A stretch of DNA of 64,000 bases from assembly GCA_004346725.1 (NCBI GenBank), contig SMDE01000014.1:62001-126000 (forward strand). The letters are read 5' to 3'. A program made the position numbers and the translations under genes. Positions 50,562 through 60,507 of this stretch are shown here, piece by piece (position 1 is the first letter of the stretch; each line of letters opens with the position of its first letter). This DNA is from Phytobacter diazotrophicus. Its GTDB lineage: Bacteria > Pseudomonadota > Gammaproteobacteria > Enterobacterales > Enterobacteriaceae. The notes beneath the pieces are model-generated. The model made no database searches. It was not told the DNA's origin and saw nothing but the letters and a program-made list of their open reading frames with translations.

Positions 50562-51405
50562 GGTCGTGGAGCCGCGCAGCGATGAGGTTGCGCGCATCTT
50601 CAACATTCAGCGCTATTCGCTCAATGACGGGCAGGGGATTCGCACAGTGGTCTTTTTTAAAGGCTGTCCGCATACCTGTCCGTGGTGCGCCAATCCTGAA
50701 TCTCTTTCTCCACGCATTGAAACGGTGCGGCGGGAGAGTAAATGTCTGCACTGTGCGCCCTGTCTGCGCGATGCCGACGAATGTCCTTCCGGCGCGTTTG
50801 AGCGTATTGGCCGCGATATCACGCTGGATGAGCTGGAACGCGAAGTGCTGAAGGATGATATTTTCTTTCGCACCTCCGGCGGCGGGGTGACGCTCTCCGG
50901 CGGTGAAGTGCTGATGCAGGCGCCTTTCGCCACTCGTTTTTTACAGCGTCTGAGGCGGTTGGGGATTCAGTGCGCCATTGAAACCGCAGGTGATGCCCCG
51001 GCCAGTCGCTTGTTGCCGCTGGCAAAGGCGTGCGATGAGGTATTGTTCGATCTCAAAATAATGGATGTCGTTCAGGCGCGTGAGGTGGTCAATATGAACC
51101 TGCCGCGCGTGCTGGAGAATTTACGGCTATTAGTCAGTGAGGGGAGCCATGTGATCCCCCGTCTGCCGCTGATTCCGGGCTTTACGTTCAGTGCAGAGAA
51201 CTTACAGCGCGCGCTGACGTTGTTGACATCATTAGGCATAAAGCAGGTACACCTGCTACCGTTTCATCAGTATGGCGAACCGAAATATCGCCTGCTGGGG
51301 CAGCAGTGGTCGATGAAAGATGTTCCTGCCCCGTCGGCGCAAGAGGTGGCGGCATTGTGTGAAATAGCGGAATGCGCCGGATTTCAGGTAACCACAGGGG
51401 GTTAA
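50527..51405 (+). CDS. pflC: Glycyl radical enzyme activase PflC
   Basis: Radical SAM activase of PflD, 292 residues as in E. coli. The SAM cluster motif is CPHTCPWCANPE (CxxxCxxC), followed by a ferredoxin-like insertion (CLHCAPCLRDADECPSGAF) and GGGVTLSGGEVLMQ. The start at 50527 (MTSFAAPRISCEV) lies inside pflD, after a GGAGATTCAGG stretch, suggesting translational coupling. frwD follows after one base. Confidence 0.95.
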   Translation: MTSFAAPRISCEVVEPRSDEVARIFNIQRYSLNDGQGIRTVVFFKGCPHTCPWCANPESLSPRIETVRRESKCLHCAPCLRDADECPSGAFERIGRDITLDELEREVLKDDIFFRTSGGGVTLSGGEVLMQAPFATRFLQRLRRLGIQCAIETAGDAPASRLLPLAKACDEVLFDLKIMDVVQAREVVNMNLPRVLENLRLLVSEGSHVIPRLPLIPGFTFSAENLQRALTLLTSLGIKQVHLLPFHQYGEPKYRLLGQQWSMKDVPAPSAQEVAALCEIAECAGFQVTTGG

Positions 51406-51406
51406 C

Positions 51407-51763
51407 ATGGCAGTCGCACCTGTACGACATCTGGTGGCAGTGACCGCTTGCGTGAGCGGCGTGGCGCATACCTATATGGCTGCTGAACGGCTGGAAAAAC
51501 TCTGCCAGCAGGAGAAGTGGAATATTAAGATTGAAACCCAGGGGGCGCTGGGGACTGAAAATCGCCTGACGGAAGAGGATATCAGCCGCGCCGATGCAGT
51601 ATTGCTGATCACCGATATTGAACTGGCGGGCGTGGAACGATTTACCCAAAGCCGCTACGTCCAGTCGGGCATTAGCGCTTTTCTGCGGGAACCTCAGCGG
51701 GTGATGAGCGCGGTGCGTAAACTTCTTTCAGCGCCGCAGCATACCCATCTTATTCTGGAGTAG
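51407..51763 (+). CDS. frwD: PTS EIIB-like component FrwD
   Basis: EIIB paralogue of 118 residues, a few longer than E. coli FrwD because of the N-terminus MAVAPVRHL. The phosphocysteine is C15 in VTACVSGVAHTYMAAERL. It starts one base after the pflC stop and overlaps the end of the converging yijO gene by 14 bp. Its separate role beside FrwB is not known. Confidence 0.94.
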   Translation: MAVAPVRHLVAVTACVSGVAHTYMAAERLEKLCQQEKWNIKIETQGALGTENRLTEEDISRADAVLLITDIELAGVERFTQSRYVQSGISAFLREPQRVMSAVRKLLSAPQHTHLILE

Positions 51764-52610
51764 TCTTCTTTTCCGTCAACTGGCTGTGATACTGCCGACG
51801 ATACTCTGATGGCGAACGTTCCGTATTTTTCCGAAACAGACGGCAGAAGTAGTTGCTGTCGACAAACCCACAGGTGTGAGCCACCTCTTTGACCTTCAGA
51901 TCGTAACCCTTCAGCAGCGTTTTGGCATGTTCCAGCCGCGTATGGTTCAGGTATTCGTTAAAGCCGATGGCTCCCGTTTTCTGAAACAGGTGTGAGAGGT
52001 AATTCGGCGAGATATAAAACGCCTGCGCCACCGACTCACGGGTTAACGGCATAGCGTAATTTTCGTCGATATAGTCGCGAATGGCTTCGAAAAGTGCCTG
52101 GCTACGCGAGGCCGTTTGAATTTGACTGCCCAGCAGGTCGGCGCAGTGGCTCAGCAGGCTGGCGACGATAAGGCGAGCGGTTTGCTGTTCTTTCGGCTGC
52201 ATTTGCATCTCGTGCAAGGTTTGCAGAAGGAATGAACCAATACGAGGACCCCGGCGCGCGACGTGTTGTTTGGCCAGGTTATGTAACTCAGCGCCATCCC
52301 AGTGAGTGACGCTGAAACCGAGTTGTTGCTTACCGAACAGTACGCTCAGCATAGTGACAGGCTTCTGCCATTGCGGGGCGTTCCAGCCGCCAGCGGGGAT
52401 GTAAAGCACATCCTGTTCGCTCATCAATGACGTCTCTCCATTGATGCCCATATCTGTCAGCGTTCCTTCCAGCACAATTTCCAGACGCGGGAAATCCACC
52501 TGTAACGCTGAGGCGGGTGCAGGACCTGTGGCGGTAGCAAAACAGATGTGCCGCAGAGGTGTCTGGCCGCTAATCAGGCGGGTAAGCAGATGGCTGACAT
52601 CGTAATTCAT
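51750..52610 (-). CDS. yijO: AraC-family regulator YijO
   Basis: AraC/XylS regulator of 286 residues with an N-terminal cupin-like sensing region and two C-terminal helix-turn-helix units (MPLTRESVAQAFYISPNYLSHLF and LKVKEVAHTCGFVDSNYFCRLFR). The start at 52610 follows AAAAGGAAACC. It sits beside the frw/pfl genes and is a plausible regulator of them, but no target is proven. Its upstream neighbour in E. coli, eptC, is missing here. Confidence 0.9.
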   Translation of the reverse strand: MNYDVSHLLTRLISGQTPLRHICFATATGPAPASALQVDFPRLEIVLEGTLTDMGINGETSLMSEQDVLYIPAGGWNAPQWQKPVTMLSVLFGKQQLGFSVTHWDGAELHNLAKQHVARRGPRIGSFLLQTLHEMQMQPKEQQTARLIVASLLSHCADLLGSQIQTASRSQALFEAIRDYIDENYAMPLTRESVAQAFYISPNYLSHLFQKTGAIGFNEYLNHTRLEHAKTLLKGYDLKVKEVAHTCGFVDSNYFCRLFRKNTERSPSEYRRQYHSQLTEKKTTPE

Positions 52611-52657
52611 GGTTTCCTTTTCCGTGCGCGCGAACCGCTCAACCTTAACTGGCGGCA

Positions 52658-52688
52658 TAAAAAAAGGCCACACAATGTGTGACCTTTT
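52658..52688. terminator. Terminator of ppc
   Basis: Arms GGCCACACA / TGTGTGACC (one mismatch) flanked by a long A run and TTTT, immediately after the ppc stop codon on the minus strand. Confidence 0.8.
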
Positions 52689-52705
52689 ACGCCAGGCTGT
52701 GAGGG

Positions 52706-55357
52706 TTAACCGGTATTACGCATACCTGCCGCTACGCCTGCGATGGTGACCATCAGCGCCTGCTCTACACGGCGATCCGGCTCTTTACCTTCCTCTTCCG
52801 CTTTACGGGAACGATGCAGCAACTCAGCCTGCAGCACGTTCAGCGGGTCGGTGTAAATATTACGAAGCTGAATAGACTCGGCAATCCACGGCAGGTCGGC
52901 CATCAAATGGGAGTCGTTGGCGATCGCCAGAACCACGTTGATATCGGCTTCGAGCAGTTTACGCAGCTCGCTGCCCAGTGCCCACAGTTCTGGTTTCACC
53001 AGACGCTGGTCGTAGTATTCCGCCAGCCACAGATCCGCTTTGGAGAAAACCATTTCCAGCATACCAAGACGGGTTGAGAAGAACGGCCAGTCGCGACACA
53101 TGGCTTCCAGCTCGCTCTGTTTGCCGTCTTCTACCACTTTTTGCAGCGCCGCGCCCGCGCCCAGCCAGGCTGGTAACATCAGGCGGTTTTGCGTCCAGGC
53201 GAAAATCCACGGAATGGCGCGCAGAGATTCTACGCCGCCGGTCGGACGGCGCTTGGCCGGGCGTGAACCGAGCGGCAGTTTGCCCAGTTCCTGCTCTGGC
53301 GTCGCAGAACGGAAGTACGGTACGAAGTCTTTGTTTTCACGCACGTAGCCACGATACAGATCGCAGGAGATATCTGACAGCTCGTCCATGATGTGACACC
53401 AGGACTCTTTCGGCTCCGGCGGAGGCAGCAGGTTGGCTTCCAGAATGGCGCTGGTGTACAGCGACAGGCTGCTGATGGTCACTTCCGGCAGACCGTATTT
53501 GAAGCGGATCATCTCGCCCTGTTCGGTCACACGCAGGCCGCCTTTCAGGCTTCCCGGCGGTTGTGAAAGTAGCGCCGCATGGGCCGGGGCACCGCCACGA
53601 CCAATCGAGCCGCCACGGCCGTGGAACAGCGTCAGTTCAATGCCCGCTTTCTCGCAGGTTTTGATAAGCGCATCCTGTGCCTGATATTGCGCCCAGGAGG
53701 CGGCCATCACGCCCGCGTCTTTTGCGGAGTCGGAATAGCCAATCATGACCATCTGTTTGCCCTGAATAAAGCCGCGATACCAGTCGATGTTCAGCAACTG
53801 GGTCATCACATCGTTGGCATTATTCAGGTCGTCGAGGGTTTCAAACAGCGGTGCAACCGGCAGGGCATAGTCGATACCGGCTTCTTTCAGCAGCAGGTGA
53901 ACACCCAGCACGTCGGATGGGGTCTTCGCCATGGAGATCACGTAGGCGGCTACCGATCCTTTCGGGGCATCAACGATCGCTTTGCAGGTCCGGAGAACCT
54001 CAAGGGTTTCATTGCTCGGCTCCCAGTTACGCGGTAGCAGAGGACGCTTGGAGTTCAGTTCGCGGATCAGGAAAGCCTGTTTATCGGCTTCGGACCAGCT
54101 TTCATAATCGCCGATACCCAGGTAACGGGTCAGCTCGCCCAGCGCTTCGGTGTGGCGGGTGCTCTCCTGACGTACATCAATACGCACCAGCGGCACGCCA
54201 AAACATTTCACGCGGCGCAGGGTATCGAGCAGTTCACCATTAGCGATAATGCCCATGCCGCAAGCCTGCAGCGATTTGTAACAGGCATATAGCGGTTCCC
54301 ATAGCTGTTCGTTCTGGCTCAGCAGACCTTCTGGTTTCGGCAGTCGTTGGCCTTTCAGGCGCGCTTCCAGCCAGGCTTGCGTTGCCATCAACTGGCCGCG
54401 CAGTTTTTTCATCAGGTAACGATACGGTTCCTGCGCGCCTTCAGCACCGGCCAGCTCGCGAAGCTCGTCGGTACATTCGACCATCGAGAGCTCAGAGATC
54501 AGCAACTGAATATCTTTCAGGAACAGGTCGGTCGCCTTCCAGCGGCTCAGCAACAGGACGTGACGGGTAATGTCTGCGGTGACGTTCGGGTTGCCGTCGC
54601 GGTCGCCGCCCATCCAGGAAGTAAAGCGTACCGGTACGAAATCGACCGGTAACTTGTAATTCAGGTTCTCTTCAAGCTGTTCGTTGAGCTCGCGAAGATA
54701 GTTAGGCACACCTTCCCACAGGCTGTTTTCCACCACCGCAAAGCCCCATTTGGCTTCGTCGACCGGGCTGGGACGGTGTTTACGGATTTCATCGGTATGC
54801 CAGGACTGCGCAATAAGCTGGCGCAGGCGGCGCATCAGTTGATGGCGCTCATAATCGGCGATATCGGTATTATCTAACTGCTTTAAGCAGTTGTTCACTT
54901 CCACCATTTTATGGATCAGCGTACGGCGGGTGATCTCTGTCGGGTGGGCGGTCAGCACCAGTTCCAGCGACAGCGATTCGACGGCTTGCTTGATGGTCGC
55001 TTCGTTGAGATCGGGTTGGTCTTTCAGTTTACGCAGAGTACGAGCAATCACTTCCGGGTTGCTTGCAGCTTCGCCTTTTGGCGAAATGCTGTGGTATTGC
55101 TCAGCGGTGTTGGCAAGGTTCAGAAACTGGCTGAATGCGCGGGCAACCGGCAACAGTTCATCATTGGACAGGTTTTGCAGCGTATTGAGCAGCTCCTGAC
55201 GACTCGCTTCATTACCAGCACGTGAAGATTTGGACAGCTTACGGATTGTTTCGACCTTATCAAGAATGTTCTCTCCCAACGCATCCTTGATGGTATCCCC
55301 CAGCAGCTTGCCGAGCATACTGACATTACTACGCAAAGCGGAATATTGTTCGTTCAT
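52706..55357 (-). CDS. ppc: Phosphoenolpyruvate carboxylase
   Basis: Anaplerotic enzyme that makes oxaloacetate from phosphoenolpyruvate and bicarbonate. The product is 883 residues, as in E. coli. The catalytic histidine segment is [13 protein letters not shown] (about residue 138), and the glycine-rich phosphate motif [14 protein letters not shown] lies near residue 580. The conserved C-terminus ends MRNTG. The start at 55357 ([11 protein letters not shown]) is family-supported; an ATG eight codons earlier is not. Known activators are acetyl-CoA and fructose bisphosphate; the inhibitor is aspartate. Confidence 0.98.
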   Translation of the reverse strand: MNEQYSALRSNVSMLGKLLGDTIKDALGENILDKVETIRKLSKSSRAGNEASRQELLNTLQNLSNDELLPVARAFSQFLNLANTAEQYHSISPKGEAASNPEVIARTLRKLKDQPDLNEATIKQAVESLSLELVLTAHPTEITRRTLIHKMVEVNNCLKQLDNTDIADYERHQLMRRLRQLIAQSWHTDEIRKHRPSPVDEAKWGFAVVENSLWEGVPNYLRELNEQLEENLNYKLPVDFVPVRFTSWMGGDRDGNPNVTADITRHVLLLSRWKATDLFLKDIQLLISELSMVECTDELRELAGAEGAQEPYRYLMKKLRGQLMATQAWLEARLKGQRLPKPEGLLSQNEQLWEPLYACYKSLQACGMGIIANGELLDTLRRVKCFGVPLVRIDVRQESTRHTEALGELTRYLGIGDYESWSEADKQAFLIRELNSKRPLLPRNWEPSNETLEVLRTCKAIVDAPKGSVAAYVISMAKTPSDVLGVHLLLKEAGIDYALPVAPLFETLDDLNNANDVMTQLLNIDWYRGFIQGKQMVMIGYSDSAKDAGVMAASWAQYQAQDALIKTCEKAGIELTLFHGRGGSIGRGGAPAHAALLSQPPGSLKGGLRVTEQGEMIRFKYGLPEVTISSLSLYTSAILEANLLPPPEPKESWCHIMDELSDISCDLYRGYVRENKDFVPYFRSATPEQELGKLPLGSRPAKRRPTGGVESLRAIPWIFAWTQNRLMLPAWLGAGAALQKVVEDGKQSELEAMCRDWPFFSTRLGMLEMVFSKADLWLAEYYDQRLVKPELWALGSELRKLLEADINVVLAIANDSHLMADLPWIAESIQLRNIYTDPLNVLQAELLHRSRKAEEEGKEPDRRVEQALMVTIAGVAAGMRNTG

Positions 55358-55587
55358 GTTAACCCAGACACCCCATCTCATTTTATTTTGTTATATCCAC
55401 CGTCCTGCAACGTGAAACGGATAGATATCAGACACCGCCTTTTATAAAGCCACGTAAAACCCACGACGTCAATTGCGGCGAAATCGGTTCAGCAAACGAA
55501 TAAATGGCGTGAATTTACGAAATTTAATTCGCTTCCCGGCTAATAAGCGTTGCTTATGGAATTGTGAACAACGTCACTCTATTTTAT

Positions 55588-55619
55588 CCTCACTCCGAAT
55601 GTGGTTAATCGGAGTGAGG
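55588..55619 (-). terminator. Hairpin after argE
   Basis: Perfect 11-bp arms CCTCACTCCGA / TCGGAGTGAGG around a 10-nt loop, 10 bp beyond the argE stop. The following sequence GATAAAAT is not a U tract, so it may act as an mRNA 3'-end protector or weak terminator. Confidence 0.5.
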
Positions 55620-55629
55620 TGGTGCCAAA

Positions 55630-56781
55630 TCAATGCCAGCAGAAGTGATGAACCACCTGTGTAATTAACTCACGGGTGGGTTTAATAAAGCGGGTCTCAA
55701 GATATTCATCGGGCTGATGAGCCTGATTGATTGATCCTGGCCCCAACACCAACGTCGGGCACAGCGTCTGGATAAACGGCGCTTCGGTGCAGTAGTTCAC
55801 CACTTCTGTTTCTACACCCAACAGTTTTTCGACCACATCGACCAGTTGATGGTCCTGCGGGCATTCGTAACCCGGGATCGGCGGATGAAGTTCAGAAACC
55901 GTCAGGCGACCTGGCCAGCGGCTGCTTACTGGTTCGAGCGCGTCATTGAGCAGGCCGTTCAGATCGTCGAGAGTCATACCCGGAAGCGGGCGGATGTCCA
56001 TATGTAACTCACAGCAGGCGCAAATACGGTTGGAGGCGTCACCGCCGTGGATGCTGCCGAGGTTCAGTGTCGGATAGGGCACGGTGAACGCATCGTAGTG
56101 GAAACGCTCTTTCAGATTGTCGCGCAGTTGCAGAATATGGCCGATGGCATCATGCATCAGTTCAATGGCGTTCACCCCGCGTGCGGGATCGCTTGAGTGG
56201 CCCGATTGCCCCAGTATGCGAATGGCGCTGGAGATATGGCCTTTATGCGCGCGGACCGGTTGCAGTGAGGTCGGCTCGCCGATGATGGCGCAATCCGGTC
56301 GCAACTGTGTATTTTCGGCAAAGTAACGCGCGCCTGCCATGCTGGTCTCTTCATCGGCAGTCGCCAGAATGTAGAGCGGCTTTTTCAGTTTCGTCACATC
56401 AACATCACGCAGCGCATCAAGAATGAAGGCGAAGAAGCCTTTCATGTCGGCAGTACCCAGGCCGTAGAGCTTATTATCATGCTCGGTCAGGGTGAACGGA
56501 TCGCGCGTCCAGCGACCATCATCAAAGGGAACGGTATCGGTATGGCCGGTCAACAGAAGGCCGCCAGCACCCTCACCGATGCTGGCTAATAGATTAAACT
56601 TGTTGCGTGTGCCGGGGACGGGTTGCACTTCAACCTTGAACCCGAGGTCGCCAAACCATCCAGCAAGCAGATTGATTAAAGAAGCATTGCTTTGATCAAG
56701 GGCTTCTTCCGTTGCGCTGATAGACGGAGTGCCAATCAGGGCGCGGTAAATCTCGATAAATGGTGGCAAATTCATTTTCAT
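55630..56781 (-). CDS. argE: N-acetylornithine deacetylase
   Basis: Zinc M20-family hydrolase that makes ornithine from N-acetylornithine. The product is 383 residues. Metal motifs are [25 protein letters not shown] and [14 protein letters not shown]. The start at 56781 ([15 protein letters not shown]) aligns with E. coli; other starts at 56790 and 56820 would add three to thirteen residues and run into the operator. Divergent from argCBH with shared ARG boxes. Confidence 0.95.
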   Translation of the reverse strand: MKMNLPPFIEIYRALIGTPSISATEEALDQSNASLINLLAGWFGDLGFKVEVQPVPGTRNKFNLLASIGEGAGGLLLTGHTDTVPFDDGRWTRDPFTLTEHDNKLYGLGTADMKGFFAFILDALRDVDVTKLKKPLYILATADEETSMAGARYFAENTQLRPDCAIIGEPTSLQPVRAHKGHISSAIRILGQSGHSSDPARGVNAIELMHDAIGHILQLRDNLKERFHYDAFTVPYPTLNLGSIHGGDASNRICACCELHMDIRPLPGMTLDDLNGLLNDALEPVSSRWPGRLTVSELHPPIPGYECPQDHQLVDVVEKLLGVETEVVNYCTEAPFIQTLCPTLVLGPGSINQAHQPDEYLETRFIKPTRELITQVVHHFCWH

Positions 56782-56803
56782 TGTTGACATACCTGAGTTC
56801 GTG

Positions 56804-56846
56804 ATAGTATCAATATTCATGCATTAATAGTGAATAAAAATACATT
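56804..56846. promoter_or_regulatory. ARG boxes of the argE/argCBH operator
   Basis: Two 18-bp ARG boxes separated by 7 bp: 56804-56821 (right half intact) and 56829-56846 (AGTGAATAAAAATACATT, 17 of 18 positions of WNTGAATWWWWATTCANW). ArgR with arginine represses both directions in E. coli, and the layout here is the same. Confidence 0.8.
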
Positions 56847-56953
56847 AATGCTGAGCGTAAAGGAACCCATCCGGCGCCTTTACAGCGCGACGTGGGATTG
56901 ATGCCGAATCACTCCCTGGCAAACATGACGTACTAAGAAGGTAGACTGCCCCG

Positions 56954-57958
56954 ATGTTGAACACATTAATTGTGGGTGCCAGCGGTTACGCCGGCGCAGA
57001 GCTAGTGACCTATGTAAATCGCCATCCTCATATGAACATAACCGCTTTGACGGTTTCAGCGCAAAGTAATGATGCAGGAAAATTGGTCTCTGATTTACAT
57101 CCGCAGTTGAAAGGCATTGTCGACCTGCCGTTGCAGCCGATGTCGGATATCAGTGAGTTCACTCAAGGTGTGGATGTCGTGTTTCTGGCGACGGCGCATG
57201 AAGTGAGCCACGACCTGGCCCCGCAATTCCTCGCAGCGGGCTGCGTGGTTTTTGACCTGTCTGGTGCGTTTCGTGTTAACGATCCCGCGTTTTATGAAAA
57301 ATTCTATGGCTTCGCTCATCAGTATCCGGACCTGCTCGCGCAGGCAGTGTATGGCCTGGCGGAGTGGAGTGCGGATGCGCTGAAAGAGGCGAATCTGATA
57401 GCCGTGCCGGGCTGCTACCCAACGGCAGCGCAACTCTCCCTTAAACCGCTGATTGATGCGGGCGTGCTGGATCTCAACCAGTGGCCGGTCATTAATGCGA
57501 CCAGCGGCGTGAGTGGCGCAGGGCGTAAAGCTGCTATCTCGAACAGTTTCTGTGAAGTTAGCCTGCAGCCGTATGGCGTGTTCAATCATCGTCATCACCC
57601 GGAAATCACTACCCATCTGGGAGCTGAGGTTATTTTTACCCCGCATCTGGGTAATTTCCCGCGCGGCATTCTGGAAACCATTACCTGCCGTCTGAACCCT
57701 GGCGTAACACAGGCGCAGATCGCGGAGATTTTCCAACAGGCTTATGGCGATAAACCGCTGGTGCGCCTGTACGACAAAGGCGTTCCGGCGCTGAAAAATG
57801 TGGTTGGCCTGCCGTTCTGTGATATTGGTTTTGCCGTGAAGGACCAACACCTGATTGTCGTGGCCAGCGAAGATAACTTATTAAAAGGTGCGGCTGCGCA
57901 AGCAGTGCAGTGTGCCAATATTCGTTTCGGCTACGCTGAAACCCAGTCTCTTATCTAA
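56954..57958 (+). CDS. argC: N-acetyl-gamma-glutamyl-phosphate reductase
   Basis: NADPH-dependent third step of arginine synthesis. The product is 334 residues. The nucleotide-binding start is [14 protein letters not shown] and the catalytic cysteine lies in [12 protein letters not shown] (about residue 154). First gene of argCBH; argB begins 15 bases after the argC stop. Confidence 0.97.
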   Translation: MLNTLIVGASGYAGAELVTYVNRHPHMNITALTVSAQSNDAGKLVSDLHPQLKGIVDLPLQPMSDISEFTQGVDVVFLATAHEVSHDLAPQFLAAGCVVFDLSGAFRVNDPAFYEKFYGFAHQYPDLLAQAVYGLAEWSADALKEANLIAVPGCYPTAAQLSLKPLIDAGVLDLNQWPVINATSGVSGAGRKAAISNSFCEVSLQPYGVFNHRHHPEITTHLGAEVIFTPHLGNFPRGILETITCRLNPGVTQAQIAEIFQQAYGDKPLVRLYDKGVPALKNVVGLPFCDIGFAVKDQHLIVVASEDNLLKGAAAQAVQCANIRFGYAETQSLI

Positions 57959-57973
57959 TTGAGTGCAGGCCTG

Positions 57974-58750
57974 ATGATGAATCCATTAATTATTAAACTC
58001 GGCGGCGTACTGCTGGATAGTGAAGAAGCGCTGGAGCGTCTGTTTACCGCGCTGGTGAATTACCGCGAGTCGCACCAGCGCCCGCTGGTGATTGTCCACG
58101 GCGGCGGTTGCGTGGTGGATGAGCTGATGAAACAGCTCAACCTGCCGGTGAAAAAGAAAAATGGTCTGCGCGTGACCCCGGCCGATCAAATCGACATTAT
58201 CACCGGCGCACTGGCGGGGACGGCGAACAAAACCTTGCTGGCCTGGGCGAAGAAACATCAGATTGCCTCTGTCGGCCTGTATCTTGGCGACGGTGACAGC
58301 GTGAAAGTGACGAAACTGGATGAAGAACTGGGCCATGTCGGCCTGGCGCAACCGGGTTCACCGAAACTGATTAACACGTTGCTGGAGGGTGGTTTCCTGC
58401 CGGTGATCAGCTCTATCGGCGTGACGGATGAAGGCGAACTGATGAACGTCAACGCAGATCAGGCGGCGACGGCACTGGCGTCAACGCTGGGCGCAGACCT
58501 GATTCTGCTCTCTGATGTGAGCGGTATTCTGGATGGTAAAGGCCAGCGTATTGCCGAGATGACGGCGGCGAAAGCGGAGCAGTTAATCGCCCAGGGCATC
58601 ATCACCGATGGCATGATTGTGAAAGTGAATGCGGCGCTGGATGCTGCGCGTACGCTGAATCGCCCGGTGGATATCGCCTCCTGGCGGCATGCGGATCAGC
58701 TACCGGCGCTGTTTAACGGTACACCGATCGGCACACGTATTCTGGCTTAA
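57974..58750 (+). CDS. argB: Acetylglutamate kinase
   Basis: Phosphorylates N-acetylglutamate in arginine synthesis. The 258-residue amino-acid-kinase fold protein has [29 protein letters not shown] and [14 protein letters not shown]. The start at 57974 (MMNPLIIKL) matches E. coli and follows GCAGG; an upstream start would add five residues. Middle gene of argCBH. Confidence 0.96.
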   Translation: MMNPLIIKLGGVLLDSEEALERLFTALVNYRESHQRPLVIVHGGGCVVDELMKQLNLPVKKKNGLRVTPADQIDIITGALAGTANKTLLAWAKKHQIASVGLYLGDGDSVKVTKLDEELGHVGLAQPGSPKLINTLLEGGFLPVISSIGVTDEGELMNVNADQAATALASTLGADLILLSDVSGILDGKGQRIAEMTAAKAEQLIAQGIITDGMIVKVNAALDAARTLNRPVDIASWRHADQLPALFNGTPIGTRILA

Positions 58751-58763
58751 AATTTTCCCTGAA

Positions 58764-58784
58764 CCCTCTCCTGAGAGGAGAGGG
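58764..58784. repeat. Palindrome CCCTCTCC-TGAGA-GGAGAGGG
   Basis: Perfect 8-bp arms in the 75-bp gap between argB and argH. One of the four related palindromes in this window. Confidence 0.7.
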
Positions 58785-58825
58785 TGAGAGACAGGCAACA
58801 CTAAACGAATTTAAGGAAGCATGTT

Positions 58826-60199
58826 ATGGCACTTTGGGGTGGGCGTTTTACTCAGGCAGCAGATCAACGGTTCAAACAGTTCAACGACTCTTTGCGCTTT
58901 GACTATCGCCTGGCGGAGCAGGATATCGTTGGCTCTGTGGCCTGGTCCAAAGCGTTGGTCACCGTGGGTGTATTAACCAACGATGAGCAGCGACAGCTGG
59001 AAGAGGCGCTGAATATCCTGCTCGAAGAGGTGCGCGCGAATCCGCAGCAGATCCTCGAAAGTGATGCCGAAGATATCCATAGCTGGGTGGAAGGTAAACT
59101 GATCGATAAAGTCGGCCAGTTGGGTAAAAAGCTGCACACCGGGCGTAGCCGTAACGATCAGGTCGCGACCGACCTCAAACTGTGGTGTAAAGACACGGTG
59201 GCTGAGCTGCTGACCGCAAATCGTCAGTTGCAAAGCGCGCTGGTGGAAACCGCGGAAAATAACCAGGATGCAGTCATGCCGGGTTATACCCACCTGCAAC
59301 GTGCGCAGCCGGTCACTTTTGCCCACTGGTGCCTGGCTTATGTAGAAATGCTGGCGCGTGATGAAAGCCGCCTGCAGGATACGCTTAAGCGCCTCGATGT
59401 GAGTCCGCTGGGCTGCGGCGCGCTTGCAGGCACTGCTTATGAAATCGATCGTGAGCAGTTGGCAGGCTGGCTGGGCTTTGCGTCCGCGACCCGCAACAGC
59501 CTGGACACCGTTTCTGACCGTGACCACGTGCTGGAACTGCTCTCCGACGCCTCTATTGGTATGGTCCATCTCTCCCGTTTCGCCGAAGACCTGATTTTCT
59601 TCAACACCGGTGAAGCCGGGTTTGTTGAACTGTCCGATCGCGTTACTTCCGGCTCCTCCCTGATGCCGCAGAAGAAAAACCCGGATGCGCTGGAGCTGAT
59701 CCGCGGTAAATGTGGCCGTGTGCAAGGCGCCTTGACCGGCATGATGATGACCCTGAAAGGTCTGCCGCTGGCCTACAACAAAGATATGCAGGAAGATAAA
59801 GAAGGGCTGTTCGATGCGCTCGATACCTGGCTTGACTGTCTGCACATGGCGGCGCTGGTGCTGGATGGCATTCAGGTGAAACGTCCGCGTTGCCAGGAGG
59901 CGGCACAGCAGGGTTATGCGAACGCGACTGAGCTGGCAGATTATCTTGTTGCCAAAGGCGTGCCATTCCGTGAGGCGCACCATATTGTTGGTGAAGCAGT
60001 AGTGGAAGCAATCGGTCAGGGCAAACCGCTGGAAGAGCTGGCGCTGGCGGATTTGCAGAAGTTTAGCGCGGTGATTGCCGATGATGTCTATCCGATTTTG
60101 TCGCTGCAATCTTGCCTGGACAAACGCGCCGCAAAAGGCGGTGTGTCACCGAAACAGGTTGCTCAGGCCATTGCGGATGCGAAAAATCGTTTAGTTTGA
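58826..60199 (+). CDS. argH: Argininosuccinate lyase
   Basis: Last step of arginine synthesis, releasing arginine and fumarate. The 457-residue fumarase/aspartase-superfamily protein has [13 protein letters not shown], the catalytic histidine segment [13 protein letters not shown] and the signature [12 protein letters not shown] with the catalytic serine. Length and sequence equal E. coli ArgH. Third gene of argCBH, ended by a terminator. Confidence 0.98.
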   Translation: MALWGGRFTQAADQRFKQFNDSLRFDYRLAEQDIVGSVAWSKALVTVGVLTNDEQRQLEEALNILLEEVRANPQQILESDAEDIHSWVEGKLIDKVGQLGKKLHTGRSRNDQVATDLKLWCKDTVAELLTANRQLQSALVETAENNQDAVMPGYTHLQRAQPVTFAHWCLAYVEMLARDESRLQDTLKRLDVSPLGCGALAGTAYEIDREQLAGWLGFASATRNSLDTVSDRDHVLELLSDASIGMVHLSRFAEDLIFFNTGEAGFVELSDRVTSGSSLMPQKKNPDALELIRGKCGRVQGALTGMMMTLKGLPLAYNKDMQEDKEGLFDALDTWLDCLHMAALVLDGIQVKRPRCQEAAQQGYANATELADYLVAKGVPFREAHHIVGEAVVEAIGQGKPLEELALADLQKFSAVIADDVYPILSLQSCLDKRAAKGGVSPKQVAQAIADAKNRLV

Positions 60200-60227
60200 T
60201 TTGTGCGGGCTGGAGCCCTCACCCCGG

Positions 60228-60248
60228 CCCTCTCCCACAGGGAGAGGG
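60228..60248. repeat. Palindrome CCCTCTCCC-ACA-GGGAGAGGG
   Basis: Perfect 9-bp arms between argH and its terminator. Flanked by CCCTCACCCCGG, like the copy near 11637. Confidence 0.7.
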
Positions 60249-60259
60249 AGTAAATACTA

Positions 60260-60290
60260 AAAATGGCAACTTCGGTTGCCATTTTGCTTT
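60260..60290 (+). terminator. Terminator of argCBH
   Basis: Perfect stem AAAATGGCAAC / GTTGCCATTTT with the stable TTCG tetraloop and following TGCTTTT. Confidence 0.88.
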
Positions 60291-60310
60291 TATCCCGGGC
60301 TTTTTTACGC

Positions 60311-60412
60311 AAAAAAAAGCGGACCACGGGGTCCGCAAATGTTCACGTTGGCTTTAGTTGTTCAGAGAGAACGTTGCAGTGGCATCAAGGGTAATGTCTC
60401 CCGCTGCGTTTC
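60311..60412 (-). ncRNA. oxyS: OxyS small regulatory RNA
   Basis: Oxidative-stress sRNA transcribed divergently from oxyR, about 102 nt here against 109 in E. coli. The 5' end GAAACG-AGCGG, the loop core ACCCUUGA, the linker AACUAAAGCCAACGUGAAC and the terminator stem GCGGACC / GGUCCGC with U8 align with E. coli OxyS. The middle is diverged. The terminator loop reads CCGU rather than the CUCC-containing loop that pairs with the fhlA ribosome site in E. coli. The U tract ends at 60311. Confidence 0.9.
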
Positions 60413-60440
60413 TTGAGCTAATTATTGAACAGAATGCTTG

Positions 60441-60488
60441 ATAGGGATAATCGTTCGTTGCTATTCTATCTATCGCCATGAACTATCG
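60441..60488. promoter_or_regulatory. oxyR/oxyS divergent promoter and OxyR site
   Basis: ATAGGGATAATCG ... CTATTCTATCTATCG ... ACTATCG corresponds to the E. coli oxyRS OxyR operator region, with the ATAG/CTAT repeats that OxyR contacts at four major grooves. Exact boundaries are inferred. Confidence 0.65.
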
Positions 60489-60507
60489 TGGCGACGGAGG
60501 ATGAATA

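Noticed and set aside
58973-60109. 378-codon open frame antisense to argH
   Set aside because: argH is beyond doubt on the plus strand, and the antisense frame has no recognisable domain.
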